Source: Natrinema gelatinilyticum
GTDB taxonomy: Archaea > Halobacteriota > Halobacteria > Halobacteriales > Natrialbaceae
Length of the DNA stretch: 64,000 bases
Assembly: GCF_024266705.1 (NCBI RefSeq)
Contig: NZ_CP100756.1
Span: forward strand, 1,860,001 to 1,924,000
Direction: 5' to 3'
Shown here: positions 18,824 through 27,913 of the stretch, in pieces
How positions within the stretch are numbered: position 1 is the stretch's first letter
Layout of the letters: every line of letters begins with the position of its first letter
Made by a program: the position numbers and the translations under genes
The notes under the pieces: generated by a model
Told to the model about the DNA's origin: nothing
Seen by the model: the letters and a program-made list of their open reading frames with translations, nothing else
The model's database searches: none

Positions 18824-19774
18824 TCAGGCTGGCACTCCCGCTTTCGGCTCGGGCAGGTCGTACGTGACGCCGGTGAGTTCGCTCGAGACGGCCCACAGTC
18901 GACGGGCCGTCTCCTCGTCGTAGGAGCGATCCGAGGACGCCTGACGTTCGGGCGTCCCGCGCATGTTCTGGAATCCGCCGGGGCCATAGTACGCACCGCC
19001 CTCGGCGTCCGGATCGGTTGCGGCGTACAGCGTCGGGAGCGCGCCCTTTCCCGCGGACTGGGCCAGAACGGTGTTCATGATCCACATCCCGGTTTTCCGA
19101 AGCCGGCTGCCACGCTGCTCGGGGCCGCGAAATTGCAGTTGCGTGTCGGCGTAGCCGGGGTGAACCGCGATGCTCTTTGCGTTCGCGTCCGCCGTGAGCA
19201 GCCGTCGCTCGAGTTCGTACGCGAACAGCACGTTCGCGAGCTTCGACTGTGCATACGCGTCCCACTTGTCGTAGGACTGTTCGTGCTGGAGGTCGTCGAA
19301 GTTGATTTCTCCGCGTTCGTGGACGCCGCTCGAGACGGTTACGATCCGCGAGTCGGGTTCTTCGTCGATGGAGAGCGTGTCGAGTAACAGGCCGGTGAGC
19401 GCGAAGTGGCCGAGGTGGTTGACCCCGAACTGGGTCTCGAAGCCGTCTTCCGTTTCCGAGCGCGGGATCGCCATGACTCCCGCATTGTTGATTAGCACGT
19501 CGATTACCTCGTCCTCGAGTCCGTTGGCGAACGTCCGGATCGACTCGAGTGAGCCCAGATCACACTCCTCGACGCGGAGGTCTGCGTCGGTGCCGTCCTC
19601 GCGGATGTCCCGCGCCGCGTCCTCGCCGCGCTCGAGACTTCGGCAGGCCATGATCACCGTCGCACCGTTGCGCGCGAGTTCGCGGGTCGCCTCGAAGCCG
19701 ATCCCGCTGTTCGCGCCCGTAATGACGATTGTCCGCCCGTGCTGGTCCGGGATGTCGTCGGCTGTCCAACCCAT
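18824..19774 (-). CDS. Short-chain dehydrogenase/reductase (retinol dehydrogenase-like)
   Basis: A 316-residue NAD(P)-dependent oxidoreductase of the long SDR type resembling retinol dehydrogenases and protochlorophyllide reductases. Marks are TGANSGIG (cofactor loop), ACRSLERGE (Arg suited to NADPH), NNAGVMAIP, and YAQSKLANVLFAYEL (catalytic Tyr-Lys). The start MGWTADDIPD is set by a TATA element TTATTTAG about 27 bases upstream on this strand; a longer reading would precede the TATA. The substrate is unknown. Confidence 0.88.
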   Translation of the reverse strand: MGWTADDIPDQHGRTIVITGANSGIGFEATRELARNGATVIMACRSLERGEDAARDIREDGTDADLRVEECDLGSLESIRTFANGLEDEVIDVLINNAGVMAIPRSETEDGFETQFGVNHLGHFALTGLLLDTLSIDEEPDSRIVTVSSGVHERGEINFDDLQHEQSYDKWDAYAQSKLANVLFAYELERRLLTADANAKSIAVHPGYADTQLQFRGPEQRGSRLRKTGMWIMNTVLAQSAGKGALPTLYAATDPDAEGGAYYGPGGFQNMRGTPERQASSDRSYDEETARRLWAVSSELTGVTYDLPEPKAGVPA

Positions 19775-19888
19775 ACCGGCCTTTCGTGGCCCGTGCCCTA
19801 AATAACAGCCCTGCGGGCACCACTCGAGGGGATTCCGCCAGTCGCCATCCGATGTATCGGCAGCGGCCACGACACCCGCGGTTGGGCG

Positions 19889-22800
19889 TCATCGCTCGCG
19901 GTCGTCTGAGACGGGGAGCGTAAACGAGAACGTCGATCCCTCGCCGGGTTCGGAGTCGACCCAGATCTCGCCGCCGTGGCGTTCGATGATCCGTTCACAG
20001 AGCGCCAGGCCGATGCCCATCCCGTCGTACTCCTCGCGGCTGTGGAGCCGATCGAAGATGGTGAACACCCGCTCCTGATTGTCCGGGGCGATGCCGATCC
20101 CTTCGTCGCGGACCGAGATCACCCACTCCCCGTTGCGTCGGTCGGCACCGACGTGAACCCGCGGCGGCTCGTCGCCGCTGTACGTGATCGCGTTGCTGAG
20201 CAGATTCTGGAACACCTGGCGTAGTTGATTCTCGTCACCGTCGACGTGGGGGAGTTCTTCGGTCGTGACTTCGGCGCCGCTCTCCTCGATCTGGAGCTGC
20301 AAGTCCTCGAGAACGCTCTCGAGTACCGCGTTCAAGTCCGTCGGTTCGAAGGGGTCACCGCGTGTTTCGATCCGCGAGTACATGAGCAGGGCATCGATCA
20401 TCTCGCGCATCCGTTCGGCGCCGTCGACGGCGAACTCGAGGAACTCCCGGCCGTCCTCGTCGAAGACGTCTTCGTAGCGCTTCTCGAGCAACGTGAGATA
20501 GCTCGTTACCATCCGGAGGGGTTCTTGCAGGTCGTGTGAGGCCGCGTAGGCGAACTGCTCTAAGCGCTCGTTCGATTCCTCGAGCTTTCGCTGGTATTCC
20601 CGGCGCTCGGTAACGTCCTGAACGACGATCATGCCGGCGAAGATGTCGTCGTTGGCGTTTCTGACCGGCAGGGTATTAGCGTACAGGCGCCGGTCGTACA
20701 ACTCGAGTTCGAACGAGTGGTGCTCCCCCTCGAGCGCCGCTTGGAAGTACGGTTCGTATTCCTCGATCAGACGATCCGGATAGATGTCGGAGACGCTGTT
20801 TCCGACGCGGTCCGCCGTATCGATGCCGATCTCGTCGAGTAGTTGGCCGCCGACGGCCGTATACGTCAGGTCGTCGTCGAACAGTCCGACCGACCCCTCG
20901 GGGAAGTTCTCGACGAGTGTCCGGTACCGACGCTCCGATTCCTCGAGTTCCCGTTCACGCTCCTTTCGATCGGTGATGTTCTGCAACATGATCATCCCCC
21001 CGAAGATATCACCCGCGTCGTCGGTCACGGGGAGCGTGTGGGCGAGCCAGTCCCGATCGTGGAACGACACCTCGAACGTGTTCGTCTCGCCAGCGAGGGC
21101 ACCCTCGAAATTGGGCTCGAGTCGTTCGGCGAGCGCCGTCGGATACCGCTCCCAGATGGTCTGGCCAACGATCTCGGTCGCGTCGGTGCCGAGTTCCTCG
21201 AGGGTCTCGCCACCTGCGATCTGATATCGCAGGTCCTCGTCGAATAGGCACACCGCACCGTTCGGGAAGTGTTCGACGAGTGTCCGGTACCGTCGCTCAC
21301 TTTCGGCGAGTTTTTGCTGGTACTCGCGGCGTTCGGTGATGTCCGTGAATGTGATGACGCCTCGAGTCACGGACCCATCTTCGTCCACCACTGGCCGTCC
21401 CTGAACTCTGATGATTCGCCGCTCCCCATCGGCGGCCTCGATTTCGAAGACGTCCGGTTCCCGAACGTCTTCGCCGGCGAGGACTCGGGTCATCGTCATC
21501 TCTTCGGGCGCGACCGCGTCCCCGGAGTCCGCCCACCGTATCGAGTATTTCTCGTATTCCGAGACGGAGCCGGCGTCGAACACATCCCCGCCCCAGATCT
21601 CTCGTGCGGTGTCGTTGGCATCGATGAGCCGCCCGTCGGCGTCGGCAACCACGACGCCGACCGGGAGGACCTCGAACAGCGTCTCGAGCTGATCCTGGTT
21701 GCGCTGGCGCTCGAGTTCGGCGCGTTTGCGGTCGGTGATGTCGGTGAGCGTGCCGGGGAAGGTCATCGGCTCGCCATCGTCGTCGCATTCGACGCGACCG
21801 CGAGCGACGACCCAACGGGTTTCGCCCTCGGCGTTTCGGACGCGGTACTCCGATTCGTATTCTCCGCAGGTCTCGACGGCTGCTTCGATCCCGGAAACGA
21901 CCCGTTCGCGGTCATTCTCGTGGATAGCATCGATAAACCGATCGAGCGACACGCCACGATGAGCCGCTTCCGGGTCGACACCGAACGTCTTGGCGAACGA
22001 TGGGCCGACGACCATCTCGTCGTTTCGGACGTCCCATTCCCAGGTACCGACGGCGCCGGCTTCGGTCGCCGCCTCGAGCTGCGATTTGGCGTCGCGAAGG
22101 TATCGTTCTCGCTCTTTTTGCTCGGTGATGTCCTGGGCCATCGTCATTCCAGCGAGGACGTCGCCGCGCTCGTCCGTAATCGGGGCCGCGTGGACCACCC
22201 ACTCGCGGCCGGCGTACTCGAGTTCGACCGATCGTTCCTCGCCCGCGAGGGCGGCCTGAAACGCCGGCTGAAGCGCGTCGGCCGTTTCGTCCGGCCAGAC
22301 CTCGTGGAATGTTCGCCCCTCGAGATCGTCGGGTTCGACGGGGATCCGATCGAAGCCCTGGCCGGCGGCCAGCGTGTACTCGAGGTCGTGATCGAACAGG
22401 GTCACGAGCCCGTTCGGGAAGTACTCCGCGAGCGTTCGGTAGCGCTGCTCCGATCGTTCGATTTCCTCTTGGTACGTGCGGCGTTCGGTGATATTCTGGG
22501 ATATTCCGAGCGCGGCGATCACGTCGCCGTCTTCATCTCGAATCGGGACGATTTGGACGTCGTAGACCTGATCCGCGGTCTGGAGTTCGAACGAATTCGC
22601 ATCGCCGTCGAGCGCAGCCTCGTAGCCCTGGGCGATTTCCTCGGCCAGCGCCGGCGCCCACGCCTCCCGGACCGGCTCACCCTCGAGTTCCGCGTTCGTC
22701 GCTCCGGTCTCGTCTATGGGGGTGCCGCCGATGGTCTCGTACCGGAGTTCGTCGTTGACCAGTGCGACCGCTCCGTTCGGGAAGTGTTCGACGAGCGTCC

Positions 22801-23695
22801 GGTACCGCTGTTCCGACTCCTCGAGTTTCCGCTCACGCTCGATCCGCTCGGTGACGTCGCGAAAGTAGACCGAAAGCCCCGTCTCGGACGGATAGATACG
22901 AATCTCGAACCACGCGTCGAGCGGTTCGGGATAGTATCCCTCGAACGAGACGGCCTCCTGGTCGTACATCGCCTGCTCGTACTTCGATCTGAACTTCCGG
23001 CCGATCGCTTCGGGAAACGCCTCCCAGACGTGTTCGTCGACCAGCCGGCGGCCGTCGGGGTTGATCAGCTCGTGTGCACGGTCGTTGAGATACGTGAACC
23101 GCCACTCTTCGTCGAGCGCGAAGAATCCGTCCGAGATCCGGCCGTACACCTCGTCGCGGTCCACTCGCGCCTGCCCGGTTTGCGTGACCGACGCGAGGAT
23201 CTCTGCGACGTTCTGGACGAACTCGCAGTCGGCCTCGCGAAACGTCCGCTCTTCGCTTGTGTACGCTCCCAGAACGCCCCACGGCTCGTCGCTCGAGCCG
23301 ATACGGACGGTGATGCCGCTGGTAACGCCATGTTCGGCGAGTAATTCGGACCCGTCGAACCGATCGGCGGCCTGTCGATCCTCGACGACGACGGGCTCGT
23401 CGGCCCGGAGTGTCGCTCCGATCTGCGACTCCGTTCCCGTCGGTAGCGTTGCAGTTCCGTCATCTCCCGTCTTCCACCCATTTCCCGTTCGCAACACGCA
23501 CTCGTCTTCGCACGACCGCACCTCGAACAGCCCACAGTACTCGACATCCAGCGATTCGGCGACAGCGGCCACCGCTTTGTGTTGCAGTTGCACGTAATCG
23601 TCCGTCTCCAGCGCCTGTTTGCCGAGTTCGATGACCACCTCCTGGTGGCGAAGTCGAACGACGTGTGGTGGATCAGTGGATGAAGACGATCCCAT
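19889..23695 (-). CDS. Soluble multi-PAS sensor histidine kinase
   Basis: A 1268-residue cytoplasmic kinase without transmembrane segments. Order: a GAF domain (about residues 30-165) and seven PAS domains (about 170-1030), then HisKA with phosphoacceptor H1054 (AASHDLQEPLRMV), and HATPase_c with NLLSNAITYSG, DEGIGI and GMGIGLALCERI. Four PAS units begin with nearly the same stretch (SERRYRTLVEHFPNGAV or variants), so they arose by tandem duplication; the other three are divergent. No receiver domain or response regulator is adjacent, so its partner is encoded elsewhere. A TATA-like TTTTACCC about 25 bases upstream supports the MGSSSSTD start. Confidence 0.93.
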   Translation of the reverse strand: MGSSSSTDPPHVVRLRHQEVVIELGKQALETDDYVQLQHKAVAAVAESLDVEYCGLFEVRSCEDECVLRTGNGWKTGDDGTATLPTGTESQIGATLRADEPVVVEDRQAADRFDGSELLAEHGVTSGITVRIGSSDEPWGVLGAYTSEERTFREADCEFVQNVAEILASVTQTGQARVDRDEVYGRISDGFFALDEEWRFTYLNDRAHELINPDGRRLVDEHVWEAFPEAIGRKFRSKYEQAMYDQEAVSFEGYYPEPLDAWFEIRIYPSETGLSVYFRDVTERIERERKLEESEQRYRTLVEHFPNGAVALVNDELRYETIGGTPIDETGATNAELEGEPVREAWAPALAEEIAQGYEAALDGDANSFELQTADQVYDVQIVPIRDEDGDVIAALGISQNITERRTYQEEIERSEQRYRTLAEYFPNGLVTLFDHDLEYTLAAGQGFDRIPVEPDDLEGRTFHEVWPDETADALQPAFQAALAGEERSVELEYAGREWVVHAAPITDERGDVLAGMTMAQDITEQKERERYLRDAKSQLEAATEAGAVGTWEWDVRNDEMVVGPSFAKTFGVDPEAAHRGVSLDRFIDAIHENDRERVVSGIEAAVETCGEYESEYRVRNAEGETRWVVARGRVECDDDGEPMTFPGTLTDITDRKRAELERQRNQDQLETLFEVLPVGVVVADADGRLIDANDTAREIWGGDVFDAGSVSEYEKYSIRWADSGDAVAPEEMTMTRVLAGEDVREPDVFEIEAADGERRIIRVQGRPVVDEDGSVTRGVITFTDITERREYQQKLAESERRYRTLVEHFPNGAVCLFDEDLRYQIAGGETLEELGTDATEIVGQTIWERYPTALAERLEPNFEGALAGETNTFEVSFHDRDWLAHTLPVTDDAGDIFGGMIMLQNITDRKERERELEESERRYRTLVENFPEGSVGLFDDDLTYTAVGGQLLDEIGIDTADRVGNSVSDIYPDRLIEEYEPYFQAALEGEHHSFELELYDRRLYANTLPVRNANDDIFAGMIVVQDVTERREYQRKLEESNERLEQFAYAASHDLQEPLRMVTSYLTLLEKRYEDVFDEDGREFLEFAVDGAERMREMIDALLMYSRIETRGDPFEPTDLNAVLESVLEDLQLQIEESGAEVTTEELPHVDGDENQLRQVFQNLLSNAITYSGDEPPRVHVGADRRNGEWVISVRDEGIGIAPDNQERVFTIFDRLHSREEYDGMGIGLALCERIIERHGGEIWVDSEPGEGSTFSFTLPVSDDRER

Positions 23696-23836
23696 TCTAC
23701 CCGAGTACATCGGTCCAGAGGGTAAAACACATCGGTCGGTACCTGTTCACCTCAGCCGGCGACCGTTCGACCGACCGCCGGACCAGTGAATCGTCAGTAA
23801 CGCGGTCGTCGACGATTCGCATCGCCGATCGGCGGC

Positions 23837-24355
23837 TTACTCGTAGTCGACGGAGACCGACTCGAGGACGACGTCCTCCCGCGGTCGGTCGTTGGTGTCG
23901 GTGTCGACGCTGCCGATTTCGCGAACGACGTCCATCCCGTCTACGACCTTGCCAAAGACCGAGTGGCGGTCGTCGAGGTGGGGCTGGGCGTCGAGCGTGA
24001 TGAAGAACTGCGAGCCGTTGGTGTTTGGTCCGGAGTTTGCCATGCTCAACACGCCTTCGTCGTCGTGGCGCAGTTCATCGTGGAACTCGTCGTCGAACTG
24101 ATAGCCGGGGCCGCCTCGTCCGGTTTCGGTCGGATCGCCGCCCTGGATCATGAAGTCCTCGATAACGCGGTGGAAGGCCACGTCGTCGTACAGTGGTTCG
24201 CCCTCGACTTCCTCTCCCGATTCGGGGTCGGTCCAGGTCTTCCCGCCGGTCGCGAGCCCGACGAAGTTGTCGACGGTCCGCGGCGCGCGTTCGTCGTACA
24301 GTTCGACCTCGATATCTCCCTCGGTCGTGTGCAGGGTTGCAGTAACGTCTCCCAT
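23837..24355 (-). CDS. Peptidyl-prolyl cis-trans isomerase, cyclophilin type
   Basis: A 172-residue cyclophilin catalysing proline isomerisation during protein folding. Active-site stretches are [15 protein letters not shown] (catalytic Arg), [31 protein letters not shown] and [19 protein letters not shown]. No signal peptide, so cytoplasmic. The start [13 protein letters not shown] is set by homology; longer in-frame sequence upstream is Arg-rich and not conserved-looking. It diverges from the gene at 24506. Confidence 0.94.
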   Translation of the reverse strand: MGDVTATLHTTEGDIEVELYDERAPRTVDNFVGLATGGKTWTDPESGEEVEGEPLYDDVAFHRVIEDFMIQGGDPTETGRGGPGYQFDDEFHDELRHDDEGVLSMANSGPNTNGSQFFITLDAQPHLDDRHSVFGKVVDGMDVVREIGSVDTDTNDRPREDVVLESVSVDYE

Positions 24356-24505
24356 ACGTCGGCGACGACGGGACGACTGAAAACGATAGTGGTCTCGAGT
24401 CGCGGGACAGCGAGCCGACACCACCGGCTCTCGCGTCGGCCGTGATCGGTCCGACGCCCGATGGCCGGCCGCAGCTACATACTTCCGGACGTGAAACGAG
24501 GACGT

Positions 24506-25477
24506 ATGGGCGACGGCACACACACGGGGGAACAGGTGACGCTCGCGCGGTTACCGTCGGGCGTGGAACTGACGACCACGGTTCACACCTATCGCGGTGA
24601 CGAACCTGGGCCGACGCTGTACGTGCAGGCGGCCCAGCACGGCCGCGAAATCAACGGAACGGAGGTGCTCCGACGGTTCCACGAGCGACTCCCGCTCGAG
24701 ACCCTGTCGGGGACTGTCATCGCCGTCCCCGTCGCGAACCCACTGACGTTCGACCGCGTCTCGTACACGACGCCGGAACAACTCGACAGCGTCAATCCGA
24801 ACATGAACCGGATCTGGCCGGGAAACGGCGACGGCAGCCTCCACCAGCGGATGGCGGCTCGGCTCTGGGAGTACGTCGCGACGGCCGACGCAATCGTCGA
24901 CCTCCACACGGGGAGCCCCGATATGCTTCCCCACGTCGTCTACCGGGAGGGCGACGAGCGCTCCAGATCGCTCGCCGAAGCGTTCGGAACCGATCTCCTG
25001 CTGTCCGAACAGGCAGACGAGGACGCCTCGGACGAGTGGCACCACCGCGGCTTCGCTGGAAAGCTCCGCGTCGCCGCCGCCGAAGAGGGGATCCCTTCGA
25101 TCACGCCCGAACTCGCCTACAACAAGCAGATTCTCGAGACGGTCGTCGACGATGGGGTCGAGGGACTGCTCGACGTCTGTCGGTATCTCGACCTTCTCCC
25201 CGGACCGGTCCCCCGGCGCGACCAATCCATCGCCCGGAACCACCTGGGGCAGGTTACTGCTGGCGATTCCGGCCTCTTTCGGCCGAATCCCTCGCTCGAG
25301 GTCGGTGAGTCCGTCTCGGAGGGACACTCGATCGGCACGGTCTACCATCCGACGACCTACGAAACGTTATACGAGGCGACGGCCGACCGAGGTGGGATCC
25401 TCTATGCGCTCACGCAGGAGGCGACCGTGACCGCGGGCGACCAGCTCGCGAGCGTTGCGCTGGTTCGCGAAGCATAA
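24506..25477 (+). CDS. Succinylglutamate desuccinylase/aspartoacylase-family zinc hydrolase
   Basis: A 323-residue M14-like zinc amidohydrolase. Zinc ligands are in [12 protein letters not shown] (HxxE) and [12 protein letters not shown] (His), with the catalytic Glu likely in [20 protein letters not shown] matches the substrate-binding Asn-Arg stretch of the family. It should remove an acyl or amino-acyl group from a small carboxylate-bearing substrate; the true substrate is unknown. A TATA-like CTACATAC about 30 bases upstream supports a leaderless start at MGDGTHTG. The tnpB insertion lies just downstream. Confidence 0.86.
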   Translation: MGDGTHTGEQVTLARLPSGVELTTTVHTYRGDEPGPTLYVQAAQHGREINGTEVLRRFHERLPLETLSGTVIAVPVANPLTFDRVSYTTPEQLDSVNPNMNRIWPGNGDGSLHQRMAARLWEYVATADAIVDLHTGSPDMLPHVVYREGDERSRSLAEAFGTDLLLSEQADEDASDEWHHRGFAGKLRVAAAEEGIPSITPELAYNKQILETVVDDGVEGLLDVCRYLDLLPGPVPRRDQSIARNHLGQVTAGDSGLFRPNPSLEVGESVSEGHSIGTVYHPTTYETLYEATADRGGILYALTQEATVTAGDQLASVALVREA

Positions 25478-25508
25478 CCACTTGCAGGCGGCACGTGAGG
25501 CGTCGCAT

Positions 25509-25550
25509 GCGACGGTATTTACAGTCGGTGCGACAGTATTCGCAGGCGGT
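25509..25550. repeat. Two imperfect 21-bp tandem repeats
   Basis: Two adjacent 21-base units, each starting GCGAC and ending CGGT, differ at a few positions; a partial third (GCGATGGTGT) follows. They sit between the zinc hydrolase stop and the relic tnpB end. No role is evident; slippage around an insertion site is possible. Confidence 0.4.
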
Positions 25551-25586
25551 GCGATGGTGTCAGTTAGCTGAAAGAGAGGGCGCTAA

Positions 25587-25640
25587 GCCCCTGTCCTCGA
25601 GGAGCGAACGGCGTTAGCCGCGAGCGAGTAGGGCGGGGAT
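25587..25640 (+). mobile_element. Relic right end of an older tnpB element
   Basis: Read on the + strand this encodes APVLEERTALAASE and then TAG, the typical C-terminal tail of haloarchaeal IS1341-type TnpB proteins (usual form SPxLKERTA...SE). It is followed by GGCGGGG, the 3' arm of the right-end hairpin. An in-frame TAA lies directly upstream, and no other TnpB sequence remains. Its 3' arm AGGGCGGGG matches the intact right end at 26985-26993 while its 5' arm has decayed (CCCCTGTCCT). It is best explained as the remnant of an earlier insertion at the same locus. Confidence 0.6.
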
Positions 25641-25717
25641 ACAGCGTCCGCACGAGCGCCGACTTACTCTAGCCAGAACAGTTAACTAAACACAACTACT
25701 AGCAGAGAATAAGTCGC

Positions 25718-26917
25718 ATGGAGTACAGTCCACGATACCGTCTCTTTCCCACCACCACCCAACGGGAGAGTTTGGATTGGACTCGTGACACCGTGCGACA
25801 ACTCTACAACCACGCCCTCCACGAATTCAACAAGATACCAGAAGACGAGGGGACGCTTCGACAGCGCGTCTGGCACGTCCGCGACGAACTCCCACAACTC
25901 AAGCAACAGTGGACTGACCTCAAACAGGTCTACTCAACCGTCTTGCAGAAAGCTGTCGAGCGTATCCGAACCAACATCAACAACCTCGGCACACTCAAAG
26001 CCAAGGGCTACGATGTTGGCTCGCTGAACTGGAAAAAGCCCCGAGAGTACAGGAGTTTCACGTACCGGCAATCAGGCTTCGAACTCGACACGAAGAGTGG
26101 TCCGAGAGAGCGAGCGATACTCCGCCTTAAAAAAGTACGCGGCGAAACCCTTGAAATCCCACTCCGCCTTCACCGTGACCTTCCCGACCACGATGCTATC
26201 AAAGAAATCACGGTGAAGAAAGAGCCCACAGGAGCGTGGTACGCTTCGTTCTGTATCAGCACCGACACGCCAGAGAAACCAGACTCAGGGGACACCGACG
26301 CTGAGGATACCGTAGGAATCGACCTTGGCGTCCTTAACTTTGTCCAGGATTCGGACGGACGCTCCGTCGGACGTCTTGACTTGTCTGTGGAGCGTGAGCG
26401 CCTCGAGCGCGAGCAACGCGCTCTTTCTCGCAAACAGTACGAGTCGAACAACTGGGAGACGCAACGGCGTCGAGTCGCGACGGTCCATGCTCGCATGTCG
26501 AACAAGAAGCGAGATTATAAACACAAACTCGCACACTATTACACGACCGAGCACGATGCCGTGTTCGTCGAAGACCTGAACGTGACGTCACTGCTTGAAG
26601 GCAGTGGCAACGCGCGGAACAAGGCCGAAGTCGGCTGGCGTGACTTCATTTCGATTCTGAAACATCACGGTCGGAAGAACGAATGTCACGTCATCGAAGT
26701 CGAACCGAATGGCACGACGAAAGAGTGTGCATCGTGTGGCATGGAGACGGCGAAACCGGTGTGGGTTCGGGAACATTCCTGCCCGTCGTGTGGGTTCGAA
26801 TTGGACAGGGATTGGAACGCGGCGTTGAACCATCCAGTCGCGTGGTCTGGAGAACCTAGGAGTGGTTCACTCCGAAGCAACGCCTGTGGAGACCGCGACC
26901 GCTGTGGATACTTCTGA
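25718..26917 (+). CDS. tnpB: RNA-guided nuclease TnpB (IS200/IS605, IS1341 type), frameshifted C-terminus
   Basis: A 399-residue TnpB, the compact RuvC nuclease guided by a right-end RNA. RuvC residues are D202 (GIDLGVLNF), E285 (VFVEDLNV) and the DRD at 363-365 (DRDWNAAL); zinc-ribbon cysteines are C337, C340, C355 and C358. After NAALN the frame departs from the family: a single extra base near 26831 shifts it. The +1-corrected frame continues ...GLENLGVVHSEATPVET to VEAGSPALKESPKATSRAG and stops at 26996. The visible protein therefore keeps its catalytic core but has a foreign tail of about 28 residues. There is no tnpA. Codon use is less GC-biased than that of neighbours, as expected for a mobile gene. 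Confidence 0.88.
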   Translation: MEYSPRYRLFPTTTQRESLDWTRDTVRQLYNHALHEFNKIPEDEGTLRQRVWHVRDELPQLKQQWTDLKQVYSTVLQKAVERIRTNINNLGTLKAKGYDVGSLNWKKPREYRSFTYRQSGFELDTKSGPRERAILRLKKVRGETLEIPLRLHRDLPDHDAIKEITVKKEPTGAWYASFCISTDTPEKPDSGDTDAEDTVGIDLGVLNFVQDSDGRSVGRLDLSVERERLEREQRALSRKQYESNNWETQRRRVATVHARMSNKKRDYKHKLAHYYTTEHDAVFVEDLNVTSLLEGSGNARNKAEVGWRDFISILKHHGRKNECHVIEVEPNGTTKECASCGMETAKPVWVREHSCPSCGFELDRDWNAALNHPVAWSGEPRSGSLRSNACGDRDRCGYF

Positions 26918-26950
26918 AGTGTCTGCAAGTCGCGTCGTCGAAGCAGGAAG

Positions 26951-26993
26951 CCCCGCCCTCAAGGAGTCGCCGAAGGCGACGAGTAGGGCGGGG
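26951..26993 (+). ncRNA. Right-end hairpin, putative guide-RNA scaffold 3' end of TnpB
   Basis: A two-tier perfect hairpin: outer arms CCCCGCCCT (26951-26959) and AGGGCGGGG (26985-26993), inner arms GTCGCC (26966-26971) and GGCGAC (26975-26980) around a GAA loop. In IS605-family elements the 3' end of tnpB and the right end form the scaffold of the guide RNA, and halobacterial tnpB genes are known to make sense-overlapping 3' transcripts. Here the hairpin also encodes the ancestral TnpB tail. The guide would be the bases that follow. Its existence as a transcript is inferred. Confidence 0.5.
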
Positions 26994-27000
26994 TAGTTCA

Positions 27001-27774
27001 CTACATCACCTTCCCGGCCGAGACGTTCATGTCCTGCCCGGTAATCCGATCCGCCTGATCGGAACAGAGGAACCCGACGAGCGCGGCGACGTCTTCGCGC
27101 TGGACGAGTTCGCCCCGGGGGCTTTCCGCTTGCGCATCACGCTGCACTGCCTCGTACGTTCGATCAGTCGCCTCGGCTTTCCGTTCGAAGACCCGCTTGA
27201 TACGCGGGCCGTCGACCGACCCCGGGCATACCGCATTGACGTTGATATCGTGGGCGCCCACTTCAGCAGCGAGTGTACGGGTAAAGCCGATCAATCCCAT
27301 CTTCGACGTGGCATAGGGTGTCCGGTCGGCGAGCGGGCGCTTACCGGTGACCGATGCGACGTTGACGATTCGACCGTAGCCGTCGGCTTTCATGTGCGGT
27401 AGTACCGACCGACACATCGCGAACGGCCCCGTGAGGTTGATCGCCATCGTCCGTTCCCAGTCGTCAGTCTCGACCTCTTCGCAGGGCGCCGTCGGTCCGG
27501 CGATTCCCGCGTTGTTCACCAGTACGTCGACCGTTTCGAATTCCTCGATGGCAGCGTCGACGGTCGACTCGACCGTAGCGATGTCACTGAGATCGGTGTA
27601 CTGTAGCCGGCCGATCTGGCCTTCGGATTCGACCAGATCCGCCGTCTCGTCCATCCTCGTCTCGTCGATGTCCGCGATGACGATATCGAAGCCGCGACCA
27701 GCCAACTCGAGGCAGATTTCCTGTCCGATTCCGCGACCGCCGCCCGTGACGATCGCGGTGTTGTCATGAGTCAC
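27001..27774 (-). CDS. SDR-family oxidoreductase (FabG-like)
   Basis: A 257-residue classical SDR. Marks are TGGGRGIGQ (cofactor loop), ADIDETRM (acidic residue after strand 2, suited to NAD+), NNAGIAGP, and YATSKMGLIGFTRTLA. The tail ITGQDMNVSAGKVM is the family's usual dimer-interface end. Substrates could be 3-hydroxyacyl-CoA, 3-ketoacyl thioesters or polyols. The tnpB right end touches its stop codon but leaves the protein complete. Another SDR is 139 bases upstream on the same strand. Confidence 0.9.
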   Translation of the reverse strand: MTHDNTAIVTGGGRGIGQEICLELAGRGFDIVIADIDETRMDETADLVESEGQIGRLQYTDLSDIATVESTVDAAIEEFETVDVLVNNAGIAGPTAPCEEVETDDWERTMAINLTGPFAMCRSVLPHMKADGYGRIVNVASVTGKRPLADRTPYATSKMGLIGFTRTLAAEVGAHDINVNAVCPGSVDGPRIKRVFERKAEATDRTYEAVQRDAQAESPRGELVQREDVAALVGFLCSDQADRITGQDMNVSAGKVM

Positions 27775-27913
27775 GTCCCCAGCATACTCGGTTCAGTGTA
27801 AAACCCTTCGGACGTTCGTCCAGCCGCTACCGCCCGCCCCTCCCGACGTCTTCACCCCTTCGAGGCCTGGTTCCTTCGGCCTCCGGCTCCGACCCTCGTG
27901 CCCAAAACGCCGC

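Larger units (their letters stand above)
25718..27000 (+). mobile_element. Lone tnpB insertion (IS1341-type, no tnpA)
   Basis: The element comprises tnpB and its right end. The left end must lie between the relic end at 25640 and the tnpB start, but I cannot fix it. The right end falls just after the TAG at 26994-26996, about where the neighbouring SDR stop codon (27001-27003, minus strand) begins, so the element abuts but does not interrupt that gene. Without tnpA it can move only with help in trans. Confidence 0.75.

Noticed and set aside
21269..23344. A 691-residue open frame antisense to the PAS kinase
   Set aside because: Long antisense frames are normal in GC-rich DNA; it has no family likeness, while the opposite strand encodes a complete, domain-rich kinase.
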